A DNA stretch of 64,000 nucleotides, taken from the NCBI GenBank assembly GCA_045586385.1, contig JAZNAE010000091.1:62001-126000 (forward strand). The letters are read 5' to 3'. The stretch is from Suilimivivens sp045586385. Its GTDB lineage: Bacteria; Bacillota; Clostridia; Lachnospirales; Lachnospiraceae. The notes under the pieces are model-generated. The model was not told the origin of the DNA and searched no databases. It was given only the letters and a program-made list of their open reading frames with translations. Position 1 is the first letter of the stretch. Each line of letters begins with the position of its first letter. Shown piece after piece: positions 41,750-50,300 of this stretch. A program made the translations under genes and the position numbers.

Positions 41750-43169
41750 AAAGAAAAAAAAGAATAAATCATCAAAACAGATTACGGGAATCACTATTTT
41801 TTTTGCCTGTCTGTTTCTTTTGTTATGCGGATATATCACACATTATTCTGTTACACATAAACAGGAGCTTATCAATAACAGTTATAATGGCAGACAGCAA
41901 ATGCTACTTGCGCAAAACAGAAGAGGAAGTATTTTGTCAGCAAATGGTGAAATTCTGGCACAAACAATTGTAAATGATGAAGGTGAAGAGGTGCGGGATT
42001 ATCCATATGAAAACTTGTTTTCCCATGTAATCGGCTATTCAACCAATGGACGTCTCGGCGTTGAAGCGCAGACAAATTATTATTTGATTAATTCCAATGC
42101 GCCTCTTTCAGAAAAAGCTGCATTAGATATAAAAGGGGAAAAATATCCGGGAGACACTGTCATCACAACACTGGACGTAAATTTGCAACAGGTTGCTTCA
42201 ACAGCCCTTGGTGTATATAAAGGGGCTGTAATTGTAACAAATCCTACTACCGGTGAAATTCTTGCCATGGTTTCAAAACCTGATTTTAATCCCGAAGAAA
42301 TTGAAGCGATTTGGGATGAACTTGTTTCCGATAAAGATAGCAGTATTTTACTAAACAGAGTCACCCAAGGACTCTATCCGCCCGGATCGACTTTTAAAAT
42401 TGTTACGGCTTTGGAGTATATCAGACAAAACCCTGATACATATCCCAATTATAGTTATCAGTGTTCCGGTTCAATCGTGAAAGGTGAAGATAAAATACAA
42501 TGTTACCATGGTGCTGTTCATAATACGGTAAATTTTTATAAATCCTTTGCAAAGTCATGTAATACATCTTTTGCAAATATAGGATTATCATTAAACAAGA
42601 ATCAGTTTTCTGATTCATTAAAAGATCTTTTGTTCGGTGAAGATTTGCCATTAACAATTCCATATAACAAAAGCAATGTGAATGTTTCAGAGGAAATTAC
42701 AACTGCTGATATGATGCAGGTTTCTATCGGTCAGGGAACAACATCCATTACGCCGATTCATTTAAATATGATTACATGTGCAATTGCTAATAACGGAATG
42801 CTTATGAAGCCCTATGTTGTTTCTAAAGTAGAAAACAGTGTAGGAAATGTTATTAAAAAATTTGAAGCATCTTCATACAAAAGGTTGTTAAGTGAGGCAG
42901 AGGCAGCTGCTTTGTCTGATTTGATGACTGGTGTTGTTACAGACGGAACTGCATCCCGATTGGATGGTCTTGCATATACCGCGGCAGGAAAAACAGGATC
43001 TGCTGAATACGGAACAATCAAAGGTGACAGCCATGCATGGTTTACAGGATATGCACCCGTGGAAAATCCTGAAATTTGTGTTACAATTATTATAGAAGGA
43101 GCCGGTGCAGGTGGTGATTATGCGGTTCCAATTGCAAAAAGAATATTTGATGCATATTTTGGTGTTTAG
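41721..43169 (+). CDS. Class B penicillin-binding protein, PbpA-like transpeptidase
   Basis: Cross-links peptidoglycan stems outside the membrane. 482 residues, small for a class B PBP. One N-terminal membrane helix (about 26-46), a short N-terminal domain, then the transpeptidase domain with active Ser223 in PGSTFK, SCN (about 278-280) and KTGS (about 418). TTG 41721 is the likely start: AAGGAGA ends 5 bases before it, while in-frame ATG 41706 has no SD. The start lies within the SEDS gene (29-base overlap), which should make the two subunits in equal amounts. Confidence 0.9.
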   Translation: MTTKQKSLIEKKKKNKSSKQITGITIFFACLFLLLCGYITHYSVTHKQELINNSYNGRQQMLLAQNRRGSILSANGEILAQTIVNDEGEEVRDYPYENLFSHVIGYSTNGRLGVEAQTNYYLINSNAPLSEKAALDIKGEKYPGDTVITTLDVNLQQVASTALGVYKGAVIVTNPTTGEILAMVSKPDFNPEEIEAIWDELVSDKDSSILLNRVTQGLYPPGSTFKIVTALEYIRQNPDTYPNYSYQCSGSIVKGEDKIQCYHGAVHNTVNFYKSFAKSCNTSFANIGLSLNKNQFSDSLKDLLFGEDLPLTIPYNKSNVNVSEEITTADMMQVSIGQGTTSITPIHLNMITCAIANNGMLMKPYVVSKVENSVGNVIKKFEASSYKRLLSEAEAAALSDLMTGVVTDGTASRLDGLAYTAAGKTGSAEYGTIKGDSHAWFTGYAPVENPEICVTIIIEGAGAGGDYAVPIAKRIFDAYFGV

Positions 43170-43184
43170 TTATTTGGAGAAATT

Positions 43185-43505
43185 ATGAAATTTTATAAAT
43201 ACTTATATGTTGGCGATACTATTAAAGAACCATCAAAAGTAAAAAGTAAGTTAAAGAGACATACGGCGATATCTGTTTACGTGATTTGTATTGCTTCCGG
43301 TGATGATCAACTTGAAATATATCAAAGTGTTTTTCTGCGACAAAAATATTTTAAAAGGCATTCTCCGATTGTAGTCGGAATTGCGTCTGATTATGATGAA
43401 GCAGTAGGACTTGTGGTACAGATTACAAAAGAGTGTGTTGAAAAAACCGGCAATTGTAACTTAAAAGAGTATTTAAAAGGGAAGGCTAAAGGAATCCTGA
43501 AATGA
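43185..43505 (+). CDS. Conserved small protein, unknown
   Basis: 106 residues, basic, with alternating hydrophobic strands and no membrane helix (MKFYKYLYVGDTIKEP, then AISVYVICIASGDDQLEIYQ). No family recognised. It begins 15 bases after the PBP stop with SD TTGGAGA, and its stop overlaps the next ATG (ATGA at 43502), so it is cotranslated with the DUF2953 gene. The position between wall synthesis and spore-type genes gives only a hint of an envelope or sporulation role. Confidence 0.78.
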   Translation: MKFYKYLYVGDTIKEPSKVKSKLKRHTAISVYVICIASGDDQLEIYQSVFLRQKYFKRHSPIVVGIASDYDEAVGLVVQITKECVEKTGNCNLKEYLKGKAKGILK

Positions 43506-44434
43506 TATTGTTTTTGGATATATTAAAAATATTGGGAATAATTCTTCTGGGTATTCTGGGATTTTTATTACTTCTTTTATTATGTGTATTATTTATTCCG
43601 ATCAGATACCGGTTAAACGCTAAAAGGGAATATAATGATAATGAGCCTGTCACTGTGGATATAAAGGTGAGTTGGTTGTTACATTTCATAACGATGACAT
43701 TTTCTTATCCCTTGCAAAAATATATAAAATTAAAACTTTTTGGCATTACACTCTATTCATCAGAAAATAAAGCAGAGCAAGAAAAACAATTATCACCCAA
43801 GGGGTCTGGATCCGAAAAAGATGATAACACTGATGCGACTTTTGAAAAAAAACCATCGGACAAGTTGTCAAAAACAGAAAATGCTGATTTGGCAAGTGGA
43901 GAAAACTTTATCTTAGAAGAAGATAAATTAGAAGATGAATTAGAAAAAAAATTACTTGAAGATATAGAAGACCCGACCGTTATTAAATTCATCAAAAAAC
44001 TTTTTGAACTGCTGAAAAATATTAAGTACACAATATTTAAAATATATGATAAGATAAAGAAAATAATAAAAGAGATACGTTATTATACGTCAGTTATTCG
44101 CAGTAATTGTTTTAACAGAGCCTTTTCATTATGCAAAACAGAATTGCTCATGTTGGTAATAAGTATTTTGCCGAAGAAAATAAAAGGCAACTTTATAATA
44201 GGGACAGGCGATCCGGCAAGTACTGCGCAGATTTTGGCAATTCATGGTATGTTATATCCGATTATTGGTAATCATATTAATATTATACCCGATTTTGATA
44301 ATACCATATATGAAGGTGACTTATTTATTAAAGGCAAAATAACAGTATTTAAGGTTTTAAAAACAGCAATAAAAATCTACTTTAACAAAGATTTAAGAAG
44401 AGTGATTCAACTATTAAAAAGGGAGGCAGCATAA
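43502..44434 (+). CDS. DUF2953 membrane protein (YtfI-like)
   Basis: 310 residues: one or two N-terminal membrane helices (about 7-33), a beta-type segment, a long Lys/Glu/Asp-rich low-complexity linker (about 82-155), then a C-terminal domain with KKIKGNFIIGTGDPASTAQIL. The DUF2953 pattern is convincing because Bacillus ytfI, of the same family, sits directly before gerW/ytfJ, exactly as here (0-base gap). Role unknown, probably in sporulation. Translationally coupled to the gene before it. Confidence 0.85.
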   Translation: MILFLDILKILGIILLGILGFLLLLLLCVLFIPIRYRLNAKREYNDNEPVTVDIKVSWLLHFITMTFSYPLQKYIKLKLFGITLYSSENKAEQEKQLSPKGSGSEKDDNTDATFEKKPSDKLSKTENADLASGENFILEEDKLEDELEKKLLEDIEDPTVIKFIKKLFELLKNIKYTIFKIYDKIKKIIKEIRYYTSVIRSNCFNRAFSLCKTELLMLVISILPKKIKGNFIIGTGDPASTAQILAIHGMLYPIIGNHINIIPDFDNTIYEGDLFIKGKITVFKVLKTAIKIYFNKDLRRVIQLLKREAA

Positions 44435-44839
44435 ATGGCAGATAATAATTTTTCCGGAGTAATTGATTCGTTGATGAAAGGTATGAATACTGTTTTATCA
44501 ACAAAAACGGTTGTAGGTGAAGCTACTAAAATAGGGGATACCATTATATTGCCGCTCGTGGATGTGAGTTTTGGAGTTGGTGCAGGTGCAAGTGCCGGCG
44601 ATAAAAAGAATGGCGGCGGCGGAGGTTTCAGTGGCAAATTAACGCCAAGCGCGGTTTTGGTTATTAAAAACGGCAGCACTAAGCTTGTAAACATTAAGAA
44701 CCAGGATACCATGACGAAAGTGCTTGATTTGATTCCGGATCTTGTTGATAAGTTTACGGCACCAAAAGAAGACATGATAAAAGATAAAGATGCTGTTGAT
44801 ATTGCATTTCCCTCAGAAAATAAAGAGGACTTGCAATAA
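44435..44839 (+). CDS. gerW: GerW family sporulation protein (YtfJ)
   Basis: 134 residues. The family pattern is clear: TVVGEATKIGDTIILPLVDVSFGVGAG in part, then a Gly-rich SAGDKKNGGGGGFSGKL loop and PSAVLVIKNG. In Bacillus the protein is made in the forespore and needed for germination or spore-lysis control. An SD AAAGGGAGG lies within the end of the preceding gene. Together with ytfI-like and ylbJ-like genes it points to a spore-forming lineage. The C-terminal 30 residues are charged and variable. Confidence 0.93.
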   Translation: MADNNFSGVIDSLMKGMNTVLSTKTVVGEATKIGDTIILPLVDVSFGVGAGASAGDKKNGGGGGFSGKLTPSAVLVIKNGSTKLVNIKNQDTMTKVLDLIPDLVDKFTAPKEDMIKDKDAVDIAFPSENKEDLQ

Positions 44840-44890
44840 AACGATATAAAGTGCATAAGATGAATTAAGAAGCATAAGTAGGTTTAAAGC

Positions 44891-45034
44891 ATGAAAAAAA
44901 TAATTGGATTTATTGCCTTTTGGATTGCAGTCGGAATGTTACTTATGCTTTTTCTTGCCCATCATTATTTTATTGGATTAATTATTATAGCGCTTCTTTT
45001 GCTGATAGGATATAATTTCTACTATTGTGATTGA
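44891..45034 (+). CDS. 47-residue membrane peptide
   Basis: ATG at 44891 opens a frame of 47 codons ending TGA at 45032-45034. The product is almost wholly hydrophobic: MKKIIGFIAFWIAVGMLLML, a His-His turn, then a second helix ending YNFYYCD, so two membrane helices. The upstream AAGTAGG is a modest SD. It sits between gerW and the J-like gene in a 190-base gap with the same orientation. No family recognised; coding is supported by composition, start signal and position rather than homology. Confidence 0.65.
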   Translation: MKKIIGFIAFWIAVGMLLMLFLAHHYFIGLIIIALLLLIGYNFYYCD

Positions 45035-45054
45035 CAGTCCGGGGAGAGGATTGT

Positions 45055-45624
45055 ATGGGGATTTATGATGAAACAAGAACAGGACAAGCTTTTGAAAAAA
45101 TATTGGTTGACGGTTCTATGGATGAACTGTCAGCTTTAAAAGCATGGCTTTTTAAAGAAAATATTCGACTGGAAACAGAGCGCAATGAACTAAAGCGGAT
45201 AGAAGAGAAATATATTAAAGAAAGAAAACAGTTTCAATCAGAAATGGATGAAGTTAACCGCCGTCTTGTTATGGAACGGAAGCGGTTAAAACAGGATGAA
45301 ATGTTTTTTGACAAAAAAATGGATATCTTAAAAAACGGTTTTGCCCAATTAGATGAAGAACGACGTAAGTTTGAACGGGAAAAGATTGCTTTTGAGGCAA
45401 AACGCGATTTACACAAAAGCTATCAAAGACAGGAAAAAAATCAGGATATTGCAGAACTTTTATTTCAGGGAGTAAGAAGTCAACTTGCTTTAAAAAAACG
45501 ATATCGTGATTTAATTAAGATTTTTCATCCCGATAACATAGCGGGAGATCATGATATGATTTTAACAATTAACACTGTATATGAAAAATTAAAGAAAGAC
45601 TACGATATTGGAAAACAAGCTTAA
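45055..45624 (+). CDS. Coiled-coil protein with a C-terminal J-like (HPD) segment
   Basis: 189 residues. Residues about 30-130 are a charged coiled coil rich in Glu, Arg and Lys. The last 45 residues (KKRYRDLIKIFHPDNIAGD, then TINTVYEKLKKDY) match helix II, the HPD loop and helix III of J-domains, so it may call DnaK to a target. There is no G/F region or zinc domain, so it is not DnaJ. ATG 45055 is preferred: GGGGAGAGG ends 4-5 bases upstream, while the earlier ATG-less frame start at 45031 overlaps the membrane peptide. Ends at a terminator. Function not known. Confidence 0.82.
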   Translation: MGIYDETRTGQAFEKILVDGSMDELSALKAWLFKENIRLETERNELKRIEEKYIKERKQFQSEMDEVNRRLVMERKRLKQDEMFFDKKMDILKNGFAQLDEERRKFEREKIAFEAKRDLHKSYQRQEKNQDIAELLFQGVRSQLALKKRYRDLIKIFHPDNIAGDHDMILTINTVYEKLKKDYDIGKQA

Positions 45625-45630
45625 AAACAA

Positions 45631-45658
45631 AAAAACTGCTGAACACAGCAGTTTTTTT
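45631..45658. terminator. Bidirectional terminator between the J-like gene and rpmB
   Basis: AAAAACTGCTG (45631-45641) pairs with CAGCAGTTTTT (45646-45656), with T-run on the plus strand and the matching A-run for rpmB transcripts. Confidence 0.9.
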
Positions 45659-45668
45659 AGTAATCTAA

Positions 45669-45854
45669 TTAAGCTCTTTCAACTTTTCCGGATTTTAAGC
45701 AATTTGTGCAAACGTGCAATCTCTTAGCAGCGCCGTTTACTTTGCATTTAACTCTTTTAATATTAGAGTTCCAAATTCTGTTAGATCTTCTATGAGAATG
45801 GCTTACGTTATTTCCGAAATGAACGCCTTTACCACAAACATCACATTTAGCCAT
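45669..45854 (-). CDS. rpmB: Ribosomal protein bL28
   Basis: 61-residue basic protein of the 50S subunit. Opens MAKCDVCGKGVHFGNNVSHS and has two Cys pairs (CDVC; CTNC), the zinc-binding form of bL28. The ATG at 45854 follows a strong GGAGGTG. The open frame continues upstream of it but runs through the promoter and is not coding. It diverges from the asp23-fakA-recG unit, the order seen across Firmicutes. Confidence 0.97.
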   Translation of the reverse strand: MAKCDVCGKGVHFGNNVSHSHRRSNRIWNSNIKRVKCKVNGAAKRLHVCTNCLKSGKVERA

Positions 45855-45892
45855 GGGTGCACCTCCTAACAATAAATATTCGCAACAGTTGT

Positions 45893-45921
45893 ATAATAGC
45901 AGAAAAAAGATAATATTGCAA
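45893..45921 (-). promoter_or_regulatory. Sigma-A promoter of rpmB
   Basis: Minus strand TTGCAA (45921-45916), 17-base spacer, TATTAT (45898-45893), about 38 bases before the ATG. Confidence 0.75.
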
Positions 45922-46048
45922 GCAAAAAAATATATTTGATAAAAAAACATTAGTATTTCCTTTACAAATGTTAAAATTTGTGGTTTCATTTTTATGGAAT
46001 TAAGGTTATAATCTATTATATATGTACAAAATAATAAGGAGGCAGCCT

Positions 46049-46408
46049 ATGAAATCATCATCAATGAGTACTCATATGGGAAATATTACGATTGAAAACG
46101 AAGTAATTGCTCAGTATGCGGGAAGTGTTGCTATGGAATGCTTTGGTATTGTTGGCATGGCAGGAATCAATGTCAAGGACGGACTTGTAAAGCTTTTAAA
46201 AAAAGACAGCATGACCAGAGGCATTAATGTATCAATAAATAATAATAAACTTACACTTAACTTTCATGTAATTGTTGCATATGGCGTAAGTATTCTTGCC
46301 GTATCTGATAATTTAATCAGTAACGTAAAATATAAGGTAGAAGAATTTACCGGTATTGAAATAGAAAAAATAAACATCTTTGTTGAAGGTGTTAGAGTGA
46401 TTGATTAA
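46049..46408 (+). CDS. Asp23/Gls24 family protein (YloU-like)
   Basis: 119 residues, all within the Asp23 fold. GNITIENEVIAQYAGSVAMECFGIVGMAG in part and the C-terminal FVEGVRVID are typical of YloU. These cytoplasmic or membrane-associated proteins are linked to envelope stress and, by conserved adjacency, to the FakA-type kinase. The ATG at 46049 follows AAGGAGG; a longer in-frame start at 46022 is upstream of the SD. A TATAAT at 46007-46012 is a likely -10, with a poor -35. fakA starts 15 bases later. Confidence 0.93.
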   Translation: MKSSSMSTHMGNITIENEVIAQYAGSVAMECFGIVGMAGINVKDGLVKLLKKDSMTRGINVSINNNKLTLNFHVIVAYGVSILAVSDNLISNVKYKVEEFTGIEIEKINIFVEGVRVID

Positions 46409-46422
46409 GAGGAGGATTTGTT

Positions 46423-48090
46423 GTGACTAATACAATCGACGCTAAGTTACTTGCAAAGATGTTCTTAGCCGGGGCAAAAAATTTGGAATCCAAAAAAGAA
46501 TGGATTAATGATTTAAATGTATTTCCCGTACCGGATGGAGATACAGGTACGAATATGACACTTACAATTATGGCGGCTGCAAAAGAAGTTTCTTCTGTCG
46601 ATGATGGGGATATGCTTTCTTTGTGCAAAGCTATTTCCTCCGGTTCACTTCGTGGTGCAAGAGGAAACTCCGGTGTTATTTTATCCCAGCTATTCAGAGG
46701 ATTTACCAAAAGCATAAGGGAAAAAGAAATCTTGTATGTTTCCGATTTAGCTGAAGCTTGTGAAAAAGCGGTAGAAACTGCATATAAAGCCGTTATGAAA
46801 CCCAAAGAAGGAACCATACTTACCGTTGCCAAAGGTGCAAGTGTACGTGCAAGAGAACTGGCAGAGGAAGGTTGCGGCGATCTTTCTTATTTTTTGGATG
46901 AAGTAATTAAATATGCGGATGAAGTTTTAGAGCAAACACCTGAAATGTTACCTGTTTTAAAGCAGGCAGGTGTTGTGGATTCCGGCGGACAGGGACTTAT
47001 GCAGGTATTAAAAGGTGCATATGATGCGTTCCTTGGTAAGGAAATTGACTTATCACTTCCTGAAGTAACGCATGTAAAGCCGGCCATGAACTTAGATGCA
47101 CAGGCAGAAGCGGATATTAAGTTCGGATACTGTACAGAATTTATCATTTTACTTTCCAAAACTTTTAATATTAAGCATGAAATTGATTTTAAAGAATATT
47201 TAGAATCCATAGGTGATTCCATTGTAGTTGTTGCTGACGATGACGTGGTTAAAGTGCACGTACATACGAATGATCCCGGACTTGCCATTCAGAGGGCATT
47301 AAAGTATGGTGCATTATCCAATATGAAAATCGACAATATGCGTCTGGAACATCAGGAAAAATTATTTAAAGAAAATGAAACAAAAGCATCAGAAACTGTT
47401 GCGAAAAGTGAAGAACCTATGATGCCGCACAAGGATACCGGATTCATTGCGGTTTCTGTAGGTGAAGGATTAAGCGAAATATTTAAAGGACTGGGTGTAG
47501 ATTATATTATTGAAGGTGGGCAGACCATGAATCCCAGTACCGATGATATGTTGACTGCTATTGAAAAAGTGAATGCTGATACAGTGTTTATTTTGCCGAA
47601 CAATAAAAACATTATTCTTGCTGCCAATCAGGCACAAACACTTGTAAAGGATAAGAAGGTTGTGGTTATCCCCACCAAGACTGTGCCTCAGGGAATTACA
47701 GCAGTTATCAATTATGTTCCTGATTTGAGTATTGAAGATAATGAAGCAGCAATGACAGGTGAAATCTCCAATGTAAAAACAGGACAGGTGACTTATGCTG
47801 TGAGAGATACCATGATTGATGATAAAGAGATCAAAGCAGGTGACTATATGGGTATCGGTGATGCGGGTATTTTATCCGTAGGTACAAATGTAGAAACAGT
47901 TACATTTGAAATGATTTCTGAGATGATGGATGATTCTCTTGAATTAATCAGTATATATTTCGGTGAAGATGTTTCGGAAGAAGATGCTGAAAAATTAAGA
48001 AGCCGCATAGAAGATGCTTTCCCTTCTTGTGACGTAGAGTTGCAGTTCGGTGGTCAGCCTATCTACTATTACATTATATCTGCAGAATAA
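46423..48090 (+). CDS. fakA: Fatty acid kinase subunit FakA (DAK2/DhaL domain)
   Basis: ATP-dependent kinase that phosphorylates fatty acids held by FakB/DegV proteins, feeding phospholipid synthesis. 555 residues. N-terminal DhaL domain with the ATP/Mg site NVFPVPDGDTGTNM (about 29-42) and GARGNSGVILSQLFRG; middle domain with KVHVHTNDPG; C-terminal FakA domain ending in FGGQPIYYYIISAE. GTG start with SD GAGGAGG 8 bases before. A DegV-family gene that could be its partner lies at 50301. Ends at a terminator before recG. Confidence 0.93.
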   Translation: MTNTIDAKLLAKMFLAGAKNLESKKEWINDLNVFPVPDGDTGTNMTLTIMAAAKEVSSVDDGDMLSLCKAISSGSLRGARGNSGVILSQLFRGFTKSIREKEILYVSDLAEACEKAVETAYKAVMKPKEGTILTVAKGASVRARELAEEGCGDLSYFLDEVIKYADEVLEQTPEMLPVLKQAGVVDSGGQGLMQVLKGAYDAFLGKEIDLSLPEVTHVKPAMNLDAQAEADIKFGYCTEFIILLSKTFNIKHEIDFKEYLESIGDSIVVVADDDVVKVHVHTNDPGLAIQRALKYGALSNMKIDNMRLEHQEKLFKENETKASETVAKSEEPMMPHKDTGFIAVSVGEGLSEIFKGLGVDYIIEGGQTMNPSTDDMLTAIEKVNADTVFILPNNKNIILAANQAQTLVKDKKVVVIPTKTVPQGITAVINYVPDLSIEDNEAAMTGEISNVKTGQVTYAVRDTMIDDKEIKAGDYMGIGDAGILSVGTNVETVTFEMISEMMDDSLELISIYFGEDVSEEDAEKLRSRIEDAFPSCDVELQFGGQPIYYYIISAE

Positions 48091-48104
48091 CGTATTTTTA
48101 CAAT

Positions 48105-48133
48105 AAGGGACGGATATTTATCCGTCCTTTTTA
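48105..48133 (+). terminator. Terminator between fakA and recG
   Basis: AAGGGACGGA (48105-48114) pairs with TCCGTCCTTT (48121-48130) and a T-run follows. recG must therefore rely on readthrough or a weak promoter in the remaining 25 bases. Confidence 0.8.
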
Positions 48134-48159
48134 TTCTTTCAGAATAGGAAATAAAATAT

Positions 48160-50217
48160 ATGAATTATACAGATAATATCATTACCCTTAAAGGAATCGG
48201 CGAAAAAACCGCAAAATCATTTTATAAATTAAATATTTATACAATTAATGATTTGTTACATCATTTTCCTCGGGATTATGAGATTTTTGATGCACCTACG
48301 AAACTTGCAATTGCCCCTTTGGATGTGCCTGTGACATTAAGACTTACTGTCACAGAAAATTTTAAATGGAAAAAAATACGTAGTTTGACAATAGGTAGTG
48401 GCTTTGCAGAAGATGATACCGGAAAAGTCTCGATAACTTTTTTTAATGTTCCGTATATGAAAAACATCATAAAAACCGGTGAAACTTACTTAATGCGGGG
48501 CAAATTAAAAAAGGAAACCAATCATTGGAAAATGGAACATCCCAAAATTTTTTCCGAGGAAGAATATTCTAAAAAGACAGGTACTATGCAACCATGTTAC
48601 AGTTTGACTGCAGGTCTTACAAACAATACAGTTCTAAAGGCTATAAGACAGGCCATTTCCGCGATTGCAGAAGAGGAGTATCTGCCTACAGAATTAATAG
48701 AGAAATATCAATTAATGAGTCGTTCGTGTGCCATCAAAGATATGCATTTTCCTCCAGATTATGAACATATGCTCTTAGCGCGAAGAAGATTCGTTTTTGA
48801 TGAATTTTTTACCTTTATTATTTCACTCCGTAAATTAAAAGAATATAATGAGGACGTGACCAGTTCCTATCCTATGATTGAAACGGCAGAAACGCTTCGT
48901 TTTATAGAGGCACTTCCTTACAAACTTACAGATGCTCAAATGCGTGTTTTTCATGAAGTGACAGATGATTTAACAAGCGGAAAATGTATGAACCGGTTAA
49001 TTCAGGGCGATGTAGGATCCGGAAAAACAATTCTTGCATTTTTGGCACTGTTAACAACAATCACAAACGGATATCAGGGCGCGTTAATGGCACCCACCGA
49101 AATTCTCGCAACGCAACATTATGAACAATTATGTATGTTTGCGACTAAATATAAACTTCCATTCAAACCCATTCTGCTTACGGGTTCTGTATCAGCGGCA
49201 AATAAGAAGAAAATTTATACAGAAATCGAAGCCGGCACATATAATGTAATCATTGGAACGCATGCTTTAATCCAGGAAAAAGTAATTTATAAAAATCTTG
49301 CACTGGTTATTACGGATGAACAGCATCGTTTTGGAGTGATGCAAAGAGAAGTTTTCAGTGAAAAAGGGAACAAAGCACATGTTCTTGTAATGAGTGCAAC
49401 ACCAATTCCAAGAACATTGGCCATTATATTATATGGTGATTTAAATATTTCTGTTGTAGATGAATTACCGGCCAACCGATTACCGATCAAAAATTGTGTT
49501 GTTGGTATAAGTTATCGCAAAAAGGCTTATGATTTTATTATAAACGAAGTGACACAAGGTCATCAGGTTTATGTCATTTGTCCTATGGTAGAAGAGAGTG
49601 AACTGTCTGCAGGACTTGAAAATGTAATCGATTATGCAGATAAATTGAAAGCAGCACTTCCTGAAACAGTCAGAGTATCCTATCTTCACGGGAAAATGCG
49701 TCCTGCAGATAAAAGCAGAATTATGACTGCTTTTGCAGACAGAGATATTGATGTTTTGGTATCCACAACGGTAATAGAAGTTGGTATTAATGTACCGAAT
49801 GCAACCGTTATGATGGTTGAAAATGCGGAACGTTTTGGACTCGCCCAGTTGCATCAGCTCCGCGGAAGAATCGGAAGAGGAGATGCCCAATCTTATTGTA
49901 TTTTTGTCAGCGGAACAGATAATACTAAATCCATGGACCGGTTAAAAATATTAAATCATTCCAATGACGGCTTTTTTATTGCCCAGGAAGATTTGAGGAT
50001 GCGCGGACCGGGTGATTTATTTGGAATCAGACAAAGCGGAGATATGTGCTTTGAACTGGCGGATATTTATCAGGATGGTAAATTTTTACAGGAAATCAGT
50101 CAGTCGGCAGATAAAGTGTTATGCGAAGATCCGGAACTGAAAACCTCTAAATATAGTGGTTTGAAAGCATATTTGGAACAAAATGCTGTAAAATTTATTG
50201 ACTTTAAGTCAATCTAA
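48160..50217 (+). CDS. recG: ATP-dependent DNA helicase RecG
   Basis: Fork-reversal helicase in replication restart and recombination. 685 residues, full length. N-terminal wedge/OB domain (about 60-150), helicase motifs Walker A GDVGSGKTI (about 285-293), MAPTEILATQHY, DEQHRFG (motif II variant DEQH), SATPIPRTLA, VIEVGINVPNA, and the QLRGRIGRG box. SD AATAGGA lies about 10 bases before the ATG. No damage in any motif. Follows fakA as in most Firmicutes. Confidence 0.97.
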   Translation: MNYTDNIITLKGIGEKTAKSFYKLNIYTINDLLHHFPRDYEIFDAPTKLAIAPLDVPVTLRLTVTENFKWKKIRSLTIGSGFAEDDTGKVSITFFNVPYMKNIIKTGETYLMRGKLKKETNHWKMEHPKIFSEEEYSKKTGTMQPCYSLTAGLTNNTVLKAIRQAISAIAEEEYLPTELIEKYQLMSRSCAIKDMHFPPDYEHMLLARRRFVFDEFFTFIISLRKLKEYNEDVTSSYPMIETAETLRFIEALPYKLTDAQMRVFHEVTDDLTSGKCMNRLIQGDVGSGKTILAFLALLTTITNGYQGALMAPTEILATQHYEQLCMFATKYKLPFKPILLTGSVSAANKKKIYTEIEAGTYNVIIGTHALIQEKVIYKNLALVITDEQHRFGVMQREVFSEKGNKAHVLVMSATPIPRTLAIILYGDLNISVVDELPANRLPIKNCVVGISYRKKAYDFIINEVTQGHQVYVICPMVEESELSAGLENVIDYADKLKAALPETVRVSYLHGKMRPADKSRIMTAFADRDIDVLVSTTVIEVGINVPNATVMMVENAERFGLAQLHQLRGRIGRGDAQSYCIFVSGTDNTKSMDRLKILNHSNDGFFIAQEDLRMRGPGDLFGIRQSGDMCFELADIYQDGKFLQEISQSADKVLCEDPELKTSKYSGLKAYLEQNAVKFIDFKSI

Positions 50218-50300
50218 AAGTAAGATATAATTGTGTTTATTTTATCTGAAAATATATTTTTTTTATATAAATACGCTTATGAAAGGGAATGGTGAGCAAT

